Source of the DNA: an uncultured Verrucomicrobiales bacterium
GTDB taxonomy: Bacteria; Verrucomicrobiota; Verrucomicrobiia; Verrucomicrobiales; DEV007
Direction of reading: 5' to 3'
DNA length: 32,763 bases
Assembly: GCA_937891465.1 (NCBI GenBank)
Contig: CALAHF010000028.1
Coordinates: forward strand, 1-32,763
The notes beneath the pieces were generated by a model. The model saw only the letters and a program-made list of their open reading frames with translations, was not told the DNA's origin and made no database searches. The position numbers were made by a program, and so were the translations under genes. Below, piece after piece: positions 17,225-24,549 of this stretch (position 1 is its first letter; every line of letters begins with the position of its first letter).

Positions 17225-18400
17225 TCAATCATCCAACGCTTGCAGTCGCTTAATCGTCTTCGACTGGACGCGCAATTCTTTGTTATCAATCAAACCAATA
17301 TTGTGTTTTAGAATGAGATTCACAATTTGGGACGTTTCGGGCAACTTGTGAACTTCGTGATTGGAATCCAAAACCACTCGTGAAAACACCCCACCAATCA
17401 CCGTGCTGGCAAGTGGAACGATCCCGTCAGATCGCTTCTTTCCTTTTTTACCGGCAAGCGTGTGAACTTCGACCGCATCATCCACTGGTAGGTCGGCGAG
17501 CTGTTTACTGATCGGTGCCGACGGCTGAAGTGACGCAATCGAATTGACCGGATTTTCCAAAAACTCCCGAAATGCAGGCTGAATCTTCTCTTCGTTTTTC
17601 GGTCCGCGAAGTTCGTCGATGATATCCTCAATCACATCGGGCGGATCAGCTAAACCAAGCCCGATGGGCCCCAGAGTCTCTTCCGCAATCACACTACCCC
17701 GATGTGGAGCCGCGATAAAGATTCCTTTTTTGATGTGCGGTTTGGGCGAATACACGAATGCTTTTCGCACCAAATCCTGCTTCTCTTCGGATAATAACAG
17801 CTGATCGATCGGAACTGTGAACGCACTGTCGCGAAGCGCAGCGCCGCTTTCCGAAACCACCGATTTCGCCAGAATTCCACCCATGCTGTGCCCAATAATG
17901 ACGACTCGACGATCTAGCGAATGACCATGTTCCTCTTTCAGGGCATCAATGTAGGTGTCGAGGTGCAGTTTAAAGATCGCGGCAGAACCGATCACCGGCG
18001 TGGCTGAAGGATAGGCGTAATACCAAAATTGATAGTTCTCGCGAATAACCGGATCTCGAGACAGTCGTTTCGTCATTTTCTCCCAGGCATAGGGATCGCA
18101 GATCAGTCCGTGAACGAACAAAACCGCGATTTTATCAGGATCGTAGGGCTCGGTGATATAAATTCCGGTTCGCTCGCGAGCGCTCGCCCGATTCAGAAAA
18201 TCATTAATTTTATAGAATCGACCACCCCCTTTTCCCGGAATTTTGCCGGGGAATTTCGCCACCTTGGTGTCGATTTCGTAGTTCGCCCAACCGAGTTCAT
18301 ACCCCGGAGCCACCTGATGGGACGCGTAGCTGCAGTTTAGCAGCAATACAAAAACCAGACTACTGACAGCCGAAATAGAGAGTTGGAATCGGTAATTCAT
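17225..18400 (-). CDS. Exported alpha/beta hydrolase (lipase/PGAP1-like)
   Basis: 391 aa with an N-terminal hydrophobic signal; it may be lipidated at Cys23 (VLLLNC), though this is not a perfect lipobox. The hydrolase core shows the oxyanion motif LFVHGLICDPYAWEKM (HG at 97-98) and the nucleophile elbow GHSMGG (Ser172). A C-terminal His in SNHEVHKLPET is the likely base. The long segment between them, with a conserved APHRGS, matches lipases and PGAP1-like esterases. It would hydrolyse a lipid or ester in the periplasm; the natural substrate is unknown. It lies 49 nt downstream of the binding-protein gene, on the same strand. Confidence 0.87.
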   Translation of the reverse strand: MNYRFQLSISAVSSLVFVLLLNCSYASHQVAPGYELGWANYEIDTKVAKFPGKIPGKGGGRFYKINDFLNRASARERTGIYITEPYDPDKIAVLFVHGLICDPYAWEKMTKRLSRDPVIRENYQFWYYAYPSATPVIGSAAIFKLHLDTYIDALKEEHGHSLDRRVVIIGHSMGGILAKSVVSESGAALRDSAFTVPIDQLLLSEEKQDLVRKAFVYSPKPHIKKGIFIAAPHRGSVIAEETLGPIGLGLADPPDVIEDIIDELRGPKNEEKIQPAFREFLENPVNSIASLQPSAPISKQLADLPVDDAVEVHTLAGKKGKKRSDGIVPLASTVIGGVFSRVVLDSNHEVHKLPETSQIVNLILKHNIGLIDNKELRVQSKTIKRLQALDD

Positions 18401-18449
18401 AAGAAAACGATTCCTTTCAGACGCCTCTGGTTTCAGAGGGTTACACCCG

Positions 18450-19457
18450 CTATTCTTTACCCGTCTTTTTCTTCAGATCAGCCCAGAACGCATCCACCGT
18501 GTCCTTGCGAATTTGCCGAGCTGGAATGTCCATGAAACGGCCTTCTGGGACGACGGTTTCGTCGCCTTTCGCAAGCGCCGCGAGAATCCGAATCGACTCG
18601 TGACCATACATGTAAGGGTTCTGAACAACCGTTCCGTAAACTGTTCCGGCCTGAATTCCTGCAAGCGTTTCCGCGTCTTCGTCAAACCCGATCACTTTCA
18701 CTTTACCGAGTTTCCCACCGCCCTGAAGTGCTTGCAGGATCAACGGAGGATTGTAGGCGAACAGCCCGACCATCGCAGAAACGTCCGGATATCGTGACAT
18801 CGTATCTTCAGCATTGGCCTTCGCTTTGGCACGATCAAAATTGTCAGTCAACGTATCGAGGATGGTGAACTTCTCGCCTTTGATAGGGCTTCCCGGTGGA
18901 TCGTAACGGGTGTTGTCGTCACTGCGATCGAGCAATTCATCAATCACGCCCTGGCGACGACGTTTCGAATTATCTTGCTCCATGCGTCCAATCAAAAGCA
19001 TCACTTCACCACCTTCTGGAAGCGCTTCCTTCACCAGCTGCCCACACATCCGGCCCGCCTTGTAGTTGTCCATTCCAATGTAAAGCAAACGATCTGAATC
19101 CGGTGCGTCTGAATCGTGGGTGATCACATTTGTCATTGCTGCCGCTTGATTCAACAGCGCTGTTTGATTGACCGGATCAATCGGGCTCACCGCGATTCCA
19201 TCAACGCCGCGGGTCATCAAGTCTTCGATTTTTGACTTCTGCCCGGAACTGCCATCCGCCGGCATGACAACATCAACCTCTGCGCCTGCATCTGCGGCCG
19301 CTTTATTAGCCCCGGCTTCAGCGATCGTCCAAAAATCAGCAACGCCATTTGTTACAAAAGCTAATCTGAGCTTTTTCCCCTCAGGGTTGCTATCCCCACC
19401 ACCGCAGCCGGCCAGAAAAACGAGCGCACAAAGTGCCAAAAAACATTGTTTAATCAT
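18450..19457 (-). CDS. Sugar-type ABC transporter substrate-binding lipoprotein
   Basis: 335 aa. Lipobox FLAGC followed by a Gly/Ser spacer. The mature part is a periplasmic-binding-protein type I fold (RbsB/Peripla_BP_4): LAFVTNGVADFWTIAEAG, DGIAVSPIDP, NVITHDSDAPDSDRLLYIG, GEVMLLIGRMEQDNSKRRRQG, AMVGLFAYNPPLILQAL and VIGFDEDAETLAGIQAGTVYGTVVQNPYMYG. These features resemble ribose/xylose-like or inositol-binding proteins. No ABC ATPase or permease gene lies nearby, so it is an orphan component here; the rest of the transporter may be elsewhere, or the protein may serve as a sensor. The ligand cannot be predicted. Confidence 0.9.
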   Translation of the reverse strand: MIKQCFLALCALVFLAGCGGGDSNPEGKKLRLAFVTNGVADFWTIAEAGANKAAADAGAEVDVVMPADGSSGQKSKIEDLMTRGVDGIAVSPIDPVNQTALLNQAAAMTNVITHDSDAPDSDRLLYIGMDNYKAGRMCGQLVKEALPEGGEVMLLIGRMEQDNSKRRRQGVIDELLDRSDDNTRYDPPGSPIKGEKFTILDTLTDNFDRAKAKANAEDTMSRYPDVSAMVGLFAYNPPLILQALQGGGKLGKVKVIGFDEDAETLAGIQAGTVYGTVVQNPYMYGHESIRILAALAKGDETVVPEGRFMDIPARQIRKDTVDAFWADLKKKTGKE

Positions 19458-19535
19458 GGCTGGGAGCCTAGCGATTTGCCCATCGGAGTAAATAAAAAAA
19501 TCAGTCCGTCATCGTCTGATTTCGATCCGAAAAAA

Positions 19536-19679
19536 TTCACGATTCAACAGCAATATCGGACCGGCGATACCGCCTGTCAGAACCCCACCAATTCGCGACA
19601 ACGCTTTTATTCAAATTCAACGAGTGAACCCTGAAACGATTTGATAGGGAATGTTCGACGAATCAACTCTATTTGATCG
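19536..19679 (+). repeat. Dispersed intergenic repeat, locus 3 (two clear units)
   Basis: Units at 19536-19554 (TTCACGATTCAACAGCAAT) and about 19653-19679 (GTTCGACGAATCAAC... ending in GATCG). The second shares GTTCGACGAATCAAC and a terminal GATCG with the last unit at 10840-10869. The stretch between holds partial matches. It lies within the 527-nt gene-free region 19458-19984, which otherwise holds only the terminator and inverted repeats noted below. Confidence 0.55.
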
Positions 19680-19829
19680 TGGTGGGCTGACGCCAACTCT
19701 CACAATCCTGAGTTACTTTTGAACGTTTGTGAAAAATTCTGACGCGGGACGTAAAAATTTAAAGAACCTAGATGCATTCAAATTCCCCTTTTCTGCGGAA
19801 CGTTTTGTTTTTCAGGCAAAAAAGAAAAG

Positions 19830-19862
19830 AAAAAGGCGCCTCCAGAAAATCTGGAAGCGCCC
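19830..19862 (-). terminator. Rho-independent terminator, probably for marR
   Basis: Read on the minus strand, a hairpin with arms GGCGCTTCCAGA and TCTGGAGGCGCC (one mismatched position) and a 3-nt loop is followed by a T-rich run. On the plus strand the arms are 19835-19846 and 19850-19861, preceded by A5. It lies about 120 nt after the marR stop, with the large inverted repeat in between. Confidence 0.8.
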
Positions 19863-19900
19863 TAAATCGTAACTCTTTAAATTGTTTGGTATCGTAAGAA

Positions 19901-19979
19901 ACCCGTAAAACTGTCGTGTGCGTTTCGTTGCTCGCTGAAATAAAATTTTATTTCAGCAAATTCGTTTTACGTCGGGTCT
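19901..19979. repeat. Nested inverted repeats downstream of marR
   Basis: An inner perfect 24-nt palindrome at 19934-19957 (half GCTGAAATAAAA) is enclosed by outer arms CGTAAAAC (19904-19911) and GTTTTACG (19964-19971). The arms extend to ACCCG and CGGGT beyond a 3-nt bulge. The structure spans about 79 nt just after the marR stop. Confidence 0.7.
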
Positions 19980-19984
19980 CAAAA

Positions 19985-20443
19985 TTAACGATCGCCCAAA
20001 AATTCACGAAGACCTGAGTATACAGGCTGAAGGTCTTCTTCAGATCCGCTGGACTGCGCAGCCATGACGCCGGAGATGCTCTCAGCGATAAGATTTCGGA
20101 GACGTCCTACGAGTTCGATTCCTTTCCGGGTAATCTGAACCATCACCTTACGGCGGTCATCCGCAGCATGAAGCCGCTGAACGTATCCGAGCTTCTCCAA
20201 CCGGTCCACAAGGCCTGTGGCTGCAGCGGTTGAATGGCCCATCTTCTTAGAGATGTCGGTCATGGTGAGGTAATCCTCGTTTGCGAGGTATCCCAAGAGG
20301 AAAAACTGAGCGTAGGAAATATTTCCTTTGTTCAGTTCCTGAGAAAGGTCGAGCAGAAAAGACCGCTGTGCGAACATGATAAAATCCGCGAGACGGTCTG
20401 CCTCTCCATCAACCCCTGTTGTTCTTTCTTCTACAATTTGCAT
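19985..20443 (-). CDS. MarR family transcriptional regulator
   Basis: 152 aa, typical for MarR. Helical N-terminus, then a winged helix-turn-helix: LTMTDISKKMGHSTAAATGLVDRLEKLGYVQRLHAADDRRKVMVQIT, where the DDRR wing motif is diagnostic. It should bind as a dimer to a short palindrome and respond to small aromatic ligands or oxidants. Repeats overlapping its own start codon and a 19-bp palindrome upstream suggest autoregulation. No efflux pump or obvious target lies beside it; the divergent gene is the DUF2017-like protein, 340 nt away. Confidence 0.95.
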   Translation of the reverse strand: MQIVEERTTGVDGEADRLADFIMFAQRSFLLDLSQELNKGNISYAQFFLLGYLANEDYLTMTDISKKMGHSTAAATGLVDRLEKLGYVQRLHAADDRRKVMVQITRKGIELVGRLRNLIAESISGVMAAQSSGSEEDLQPVYSGLREFLGDR

Positions 20444-20483
20444 GATAATGTTATCGGTTACGATTTATGATAATTATGGTTAC
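20442..20483. promoter_or_regulatory. Direct repeats at marR start (candidate autoregulatory operator)
   Basis: Two copies of ATGATAAT-(3 to 6 nt)-GGTTAC occur at 20442-20461 and 20467-20483. The first overlaps the marR start codon. The first copy also contains a near-palindrome GATAATGTTATC. Their position fits a MarR autorepressor site. Confidence 0.45.
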
Positions 20484-20783
20484 AACAATAATTAAACTCT
20501 ACTGATTGGTTCCCGCAACTAATTATTTAACTTTTTTTCATAATTATTATGAAAGCTTAAAGCATCGCTGCGGCTTATTTTAAAATATTCTCTCACATTT
20601 GTCCTTAATCCGCAATCATTAAATTCTAAATTGAAAGTATTCTCACTTTTTGTAAAAATATTAGATCTACGGTCTTGGACGTTTGATTGGTTATTTCCCT
20701 TTCTTAAATAGCGGCGAGACCGTGGTTTTTTGTTCCGTTTGTGAGGTTGCGGTCCGAGGTCGTTTGTTTGAAGGTGACCAAAT
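20444..20783. promoter_or_regulatory. AT-rich divergent intergenic region, marR / DUF2017-like gene
   Basis: 340 nt, strongly AT-rich in its left half. It holds the marR-proximal direct repeats and the 19-bp palindrome at 20536-20554. No convincing gene is present; a minus-strand open stretch at 20519-20869 looks spurious. Confidence 0.5.
20536..20554. promoter_or_regulatory. 19-bp perfect palindrome (candidate MarR operator)
   Basis: TTTCATAAT-T-ATTATGAAA, arms of 9 bp around one central base. Length and symmetry fit a dimeric winged-helix repressor site. It lies 93 nt upstream of the marR start and 230 nt upstream of the divergent gene. Confidence 0.5.
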
Positions 20784-21377
20784 ATGAAATTCTCCGTTAC
20801 AGAGGATTCGTGGGTTCTCGACCAACTGCATCCGGCAGAGTGGCATTTTATCTGCGAATTGCCGCTCATCGCCGCCGGCCGCGAGTTGGGAGAGAAGCGT
20901 GCGCGTGAAGTATTGCTGCCCGATCCTCTCTCATTGGAAAATTCTCAGGGTGAAGAGGAGTTTATTGAAGATTGGCAGGAGTTTGTTCAGCCGGATTTAG
21001 CGGCTGCGTTTGAAAGCGACCGCTCAAAGGTCGCTACCGATCTCGAATCGGCTGAAATGAGCGATCCCCCTGAGATTGCTCTTCCGGAAGATGCCAGCCC
21101 CGAGCAAATCGCGATGTTGGAGGAATTCAGAAGCCTCACTTGGCGAAAACTGACAATCAGTCTCGATCATGTGGAGCCTTGGTATAGCGCGCTGAATCAG
21201 GCCAGGCTCATGATGAATGAGAAACATGAGCTCGCTGAAGATGAGACTCGTTTTATGGGGAACGTCATCAGAGAAACCGATGATGGGATGGAGCCTGACC
21301 GCGCGCTTCTGATGACTCAATATGAATTTTATTCGATTGTTCAGAGTATTTTGATCGATCAGCTGATGGAACCTTAA
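20784..21377 (+). CDS. DUF2017-like hypothetical protein
   Basis: 197 aa, soluble and acidic. The C-terminal half carries the pattern I associate with the DUF2017 family: EEFRSLTWRKL, then WYSALNQARLMMNEKHEL, then YEFYSIVQSILIDQLM at the end. DUF2017 is best known from Actinobacteria, where it often sits beside clpS; its function is unknown. The N-terminal half matches nothing I recognise. The cytidine deaminase starts 3 nt after its stop, so the two are probably co-translated. Confidence 0.7.
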   Translation: MKFSVTEDSWVLDQLHPAEWHFICELPLIAAGRELGEKRAREVLLPDPLSLENSQGEEEFIEDWQEFVQPDLAAAFESDRSKVATDLESAEMSDPPEIALPEDASPEQIAMLEEFRSLTWRKLTISLDHVEPWYSALNQARLMMNEKHELAEDETRFMGNVIRETDDGMEPDRALLMTQYEFYSIVQSILIDQLMEP

Positions 21378-21380
21378 AGA

Positions 21381-21830
21381 ATGAAAACTGACGAGGAAGA
21401 CATTCGAAAAACGGGTTCCCTATTAATAAGGGCAGCTCGTGGGACAGCGGATCGCGCCTACGCTCCCTATTCTAAATTCCGGGTCGGTGCTGCTTTGCAA
21501 ATGGCCGATGATGATAACGGCACCTTTTTCACCGGCTGCAACGTAGAGAACGCCAGCTACGGCGCGACGATTTGCGCGGAACGCGTCGCGATTTCAAGTG
21601 CTGTCGCCGCAGGGTTTCAAAAAATTCATCTCCTCGCCCTCACCCTTCTCGATGTGCCTGCTTCCTCTGATTTGGCGGATCGTTCACCGTGTGGAATCTG
21701 TCGGCAAGTAATCTACGAATTTTCGGTGCCTGATAAAACGCTTATTCTAATCGATCGCGGAACCGATGACCTGACCGATTTCGACATTCTGGATCCGGAA
21801 ACGCTTCTGCCTTTCGGATTTCGACTTTAA
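21381..21830 (+). CDS. cdd: Cytidine deaminase
   Basis: 149 aa, the length of homotetrameric bacterial cytidine deaminases. Substrate-loop motif YAPYSKFRVGAAL (27-39), NVEN (54-57), zinc/catalytic motif CAE (Cys65, Glu67) and PCGICRQ (zinc Cys104 and Cys107) are all present. It converts cytidine/deoxycytidine to uridine/deoxyuridine in pyrimidine salvage. It directly follows the DUF2017-like gene and its last 4 nt overlap the end of the convergent methyltransferase gene. Confidence 0.96.
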   Translation: MKTDEEDIRKTGSLLIRAARGTADRAYAPYSKFRVGAALQMADDDNGTFFTGCNVENASYGATICAERVAISSAVAAGFQKIHLLALTLLDVPASSDLADRSPCGICRQVIYEFSVPDKTLILIDRGTDDLTDFDILDPETLLPFGFRL

Positions 21831-22759
21831 GCCCCCTGCCCACCGCCGGTTCGCTTGACGGCTTCTGCCATATAATCGTCATCGATTTCGAATCCAATAA
21901 ATTTTGCGACATCATGCTTTCCGGCAGCCATCGCAGCGTGACCAATCCCTAAAAATGGCTCGAGCATCGTCGTTTCAGAAGGATCCGCTCCGTGCAAGAT
22001 CAGGCATTGCGTCGCCAATTTTATCGGAAAAGTCGCTGGATGAGGACGCTCACCTTTTCGCGAAGTAATCGTGTCGTAGGGAATATACCAGGCGTTCCCC
22101 CGACAGCGCTTGTCCCGACCGCCCGTGTGAGCCCAGCGTTTGATGTTCGATTTATCAGCATACGGAACGCCTGCCGCGATTCGATCAACAGGAACTTTTC
22201 CTGATTTCGTAAAATGGAAGACAAACTCGTGGCAGTCATTCACGAAACGTTTCGAATTGATAGGCTTGAAATGGCCCACCGAAATTGGCTCATCAGGCGT
22301 GGATTTTTCGTGAACGGAAATCGATTTTATCCAGTGGATCGTGTTTTGCAGAAAAAGCAGATCGCGCAGCTGCAACGCCACCTCATGCGGCATCCAGGGA
22401 TTCGAAGGCGCCGCGCCGATGTTTAAAAATAACGATCCCTCCGGCTTCAACACCCGTTTTACCTCCGCAGCCCACTCGCGCGTCCACTCCAAATAGTCTT
22501 CGGACGTCTTGTTGTCTTTATAGGTCCCGTAAGCAATTCCCAAATTGTAGGGCGGCGACGTCACCACCAAATCAACCGAATCGTCCGCGACATGCTCCCG
22601 CATCCCCGCGATGCAGTCCTGATGGTGCAGCACAAACTCCGTTTCAAACGATGGCATGGATGTGTCTTCAAATCCGGGGAGATTTTGAGTATCGTCATCG
22701 TTGTTGGACTTCGGCATTACGGAATCTTTCGGGAATTCCCCGAAGTCGGCAACTTCCAT
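21827..22759 (-). CDS. Site-specific DNA methyltransferase (beta-class, m4C or m6A), orphan
   Basis: 310 aa. The catalytic motif IV TSPPYN (67-72) precedes the SAM-binding motif FLGIG (269-273), the beta-class order. RPHPATFPIKLA and the terminal GFEIDDDYMAEAVKR are typical of these enzymes. The SPPY tetrapeptide is common in N4-cytosine enzymes, but N6-adenine cannot be excluded. No restriction endonuclease, specificity subunit or defence gene is adjacent, so it looks like a solitary (regulatory or housekeeping) methyltransferase. An alternative start at 22717 is possible. It is divergent from the second PhoD-like gene with only 24 nt between starts. Confidence 0.93.
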   Translation of the reverse strand: MEVADFGEFPKDSVMPKSNNDDDTQNLPGFEDTSMPSFETEFVLHHQDCIAGMREHVADDSVDLVVTSPPYNLGIAYGTYKDNKTSEDYLEWTREWAAEVKRVLKPEGSLFLNIGAAPSNPWMPHEVALQLRDLLFLQNTIHWIKSISVHEKSTPDEPISVGHFKPINSKRFVNDCHEFVFHFTKSGKVPVDRIAAGVPYADKSNIKRWAHTGGRDKRCRGNAWYIPYDTITSRKGERPHPATFPIKLATQCLILHGADPSETTMLEPFLGIGHAAMAAGKHDVAKFIGFEIDDDYMAEAVKRTGGGQGA

Positions 22760-22783
22760 TTATTTTAAATTTACAGCCCCAAT

Positions 22784-24274
22784 ATGAAATCTCAGATTTT
22801 TGCTCTTTTAGTATTCGCGTTCGCGATGTCCTCGCTCCTAGCTGAAACGAGCCCCCATCAGGCCTGTGGGATCAAAACCGGCGAGGTCACGACTGATTCA
22901 GCCATCATCTGGACGCGACTTACAAAAAATGCAGCGGCAAACGCCTCCGACGGTCCGTGGTTTGATATTCATTTTGAGAAGTCGGGTTGGCATCGAGCCG
23001 ACGAAAAAAAGAACAAACGTGAAGCCGTCACCGGAGTTCGTTTTGAAAAACCGGCCAAAGACGAAAGAGACATAGCGTGGGCGGTTCCAGGCATTGCTGG
23101 GGAGACACGTGTAAAATACCGTCGCTCGGGTGGTCAGGATTGGGAATTCAGTGATTGGAAAGCAGTCGAAGCTGAATGGGATTTTACGGTTCAGCACACG
23201 TTGCGTGATCTCACTCCCGGCAGCAAATACGAGGTCGTCGTGGAATCACGCGGAGTCGATCAGAAGTCCGGCGCCGAAGTCAGCGGAGGATTTAAAACAG
23301 CTCCCGCTGCCAATCAATCCGAGACCCCAATCGAATTTGCGGTATCAACTGGCCAGATTTTTCGCGATCGGAATTCCGATGACGGCTTTGTGATTTACGA
23401 CACGCTCCTCAAAAAACATAAAAATCTCAGCTTCTTCGTTCACACCGGAGACATCGTTTACTACGACCGCCTTGCCAAAACGCCCGGCCTGGCGAACTTT
23501 CACTGGCAACGCACATACAGCTTCCCGACGAATGTTCGGTTTCACAACCAGGTCGCGAGCTACTTTATTAAAGACGATCACGATGCGTGGACCAACGACA
23601 GCTGGCCGACGATGAACAATCCGAATATGGGCACGTTCACCTTTGCTCAGGGGCTCGACATTTTTGTGCATCAGGTTCCCATGAATGGTCGCAAGACCTA
23701 CCGCACCCAGAGATGGGGGAAAGACCTTCAGGTCTGGATGGTCGAAGGGCGTGATTTTCGAAGTGCTAACACCGATCCCGATGGCCCGGAGAAGACGATT
23801 TGGGGCGCGGAGCAATTGGCTTGGTTTAAAAAGTCATTTGCCGAAAGCGATGCAACTTTTCGGGTATTGATCAGCCCGACCCCTATTGTAGGACCGGATC
23901 GTGACAAGGGGAAAAACGACAACCATTCCAACAAAGTTTTCACTCACGAAGGGGATCAAGTCCGGGAATTCCTCGCTTCACAGAAAGATGCCTACGTTGT
24001 CTGCGGCGACCGCCATTGGCAGTATCACTCAATTCACCCAACAGTGGGCATCCACGAATTCTGCTGCGGCCCGGCGAGCGATGCCCATGCCGGTGGATGG
24101 AACCAGAAGGACTACCGCGAAGATTTTCACCAGTTTCTCCGCGTGAAAGGCGGCTACCTGACCGTGAAAACCGAGCGCTTAAAAAGTCAGCCCTCCATTT
24201 CATTTCGTCATCACTCCGAAACGGGCGACATTAAATACGAGCAGCAATTCAATTCAACCACTCGGAAACCGTAA
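22784..24274 (+). CDS. Secreted PhoD-like alkaline phosphatase/phosphodiesterase (paralog 2)
   Basis: 496 aa with signal peptide MKSQIFALLVFAFAMSSLLA. An N-terminal fibronectin-like/PhoD_N domain (ACGIKTGEVTTDSAIIWTR, then DLTPGSKYEVVVESRG) leads to a metallophosphatase core: TGDIVYYD (221-228), KDDHDAW (263-269) and CGDRHW (407-412). It resembles the copy at 2939-4456 in order and motifs (TIWGAEQ, ESDATFR, ISPTP, GPDRDKGKNDNHSN). Both probably release phosphate from organic esters in the periplasm. No Pho box was identified. It has the more complete N-terminal domain of the two. Confidence 0.9.
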   Translation: MKSQIFALLVFAFAMSSLLAETSPHQACGIKTGEVTTDSAIIWTRLTKNAAANASDGPWFDIHFEKSGWHRADEKKNKREAVTGVRFEKPAKDERDIAWAVPGIAGETRVKYRRSGGQDWEFSDWKAVEAEWDFTVQHTLRDLTPGSKYEVVVESRGVDQKSGAEVSGGFKTAPAANQSETPIEFAVSTGQIFRDRNSDDGFVIYDTLLKKHKNLSFFVHTGDIVYYDRLAKTPGLANFHWQRTYSFPTNVRFHNQVASYFIKDDHDAWTNDSWPTMNNPNMGTFTFAQGLDIFVHQVPMNGRKTYRTQRWGKDLQVWMVEGRDFRSANTDPDGPEKTIWGAEQLAWFKKSFAESDATFRVLISPTPIVGPDRDKGKNDNHSNKVFTHEGDQVREFLASQKDAYVVCGDRHWQYHSIHPTVGIHEFCCGPASDAHAGGWNQKDYREDFHQFLRVKGGYLTVKTERLKSQPSISFRHHSETGDIKYEQQFNSTTRKP

Positions 24275-24464
24275 AATCGGTGCCGTCGATATCGCCTTTA
24301 ACCGAAATCATTTCCCCTGAAAACTCAGCGATATCCCGATCGTTAGCGACGTCATCGGAGATCACCAACCGAAAATCTCCCATGCTCAAACGGCGGTGAA
24401 ATCCTTCGAATCCCAGCTTCGTAATCACTTTTCCATCATAAACACCCGTGTTCTTTTTTATCAT
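24249..24464 (-). CDS. Small hypothetical protein
   Basis: 71 aa, mixed beta-type composition, no signal peptide or recognised motif. Its 3' end overlaps the last 26 nt of the convergent PhoD-like gene. It is the only open frame between that gene and the MenE-like gene (24550). Support is limited to its plausible composition and location, so it may be spurious. Confidence 0.4.
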   Translation of the reverse strand: MIKKNTGVYDGKVITKLGFEGFHRRLSMGDFRLVISDDVANDRDIAEFSGEMISVKGDIDGTDFTVSEWLN

Positions 24465-24549
24465 CGGCTGCGTTGGAGCTTTTTTTGAACTGCCATGACT
24501 TAAAAATAGATCGGCAATTGAGAAGTCCGCAAGTTTGCAGAATGGAAAT

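Noticed and set aside
20519-20869. 116-aa minus-strand open frame upstream of the DUF2017-like gene
   Set aside because: Low-complexity, AT-rich, overlaps the start of a better gene and covers a palindromic site.
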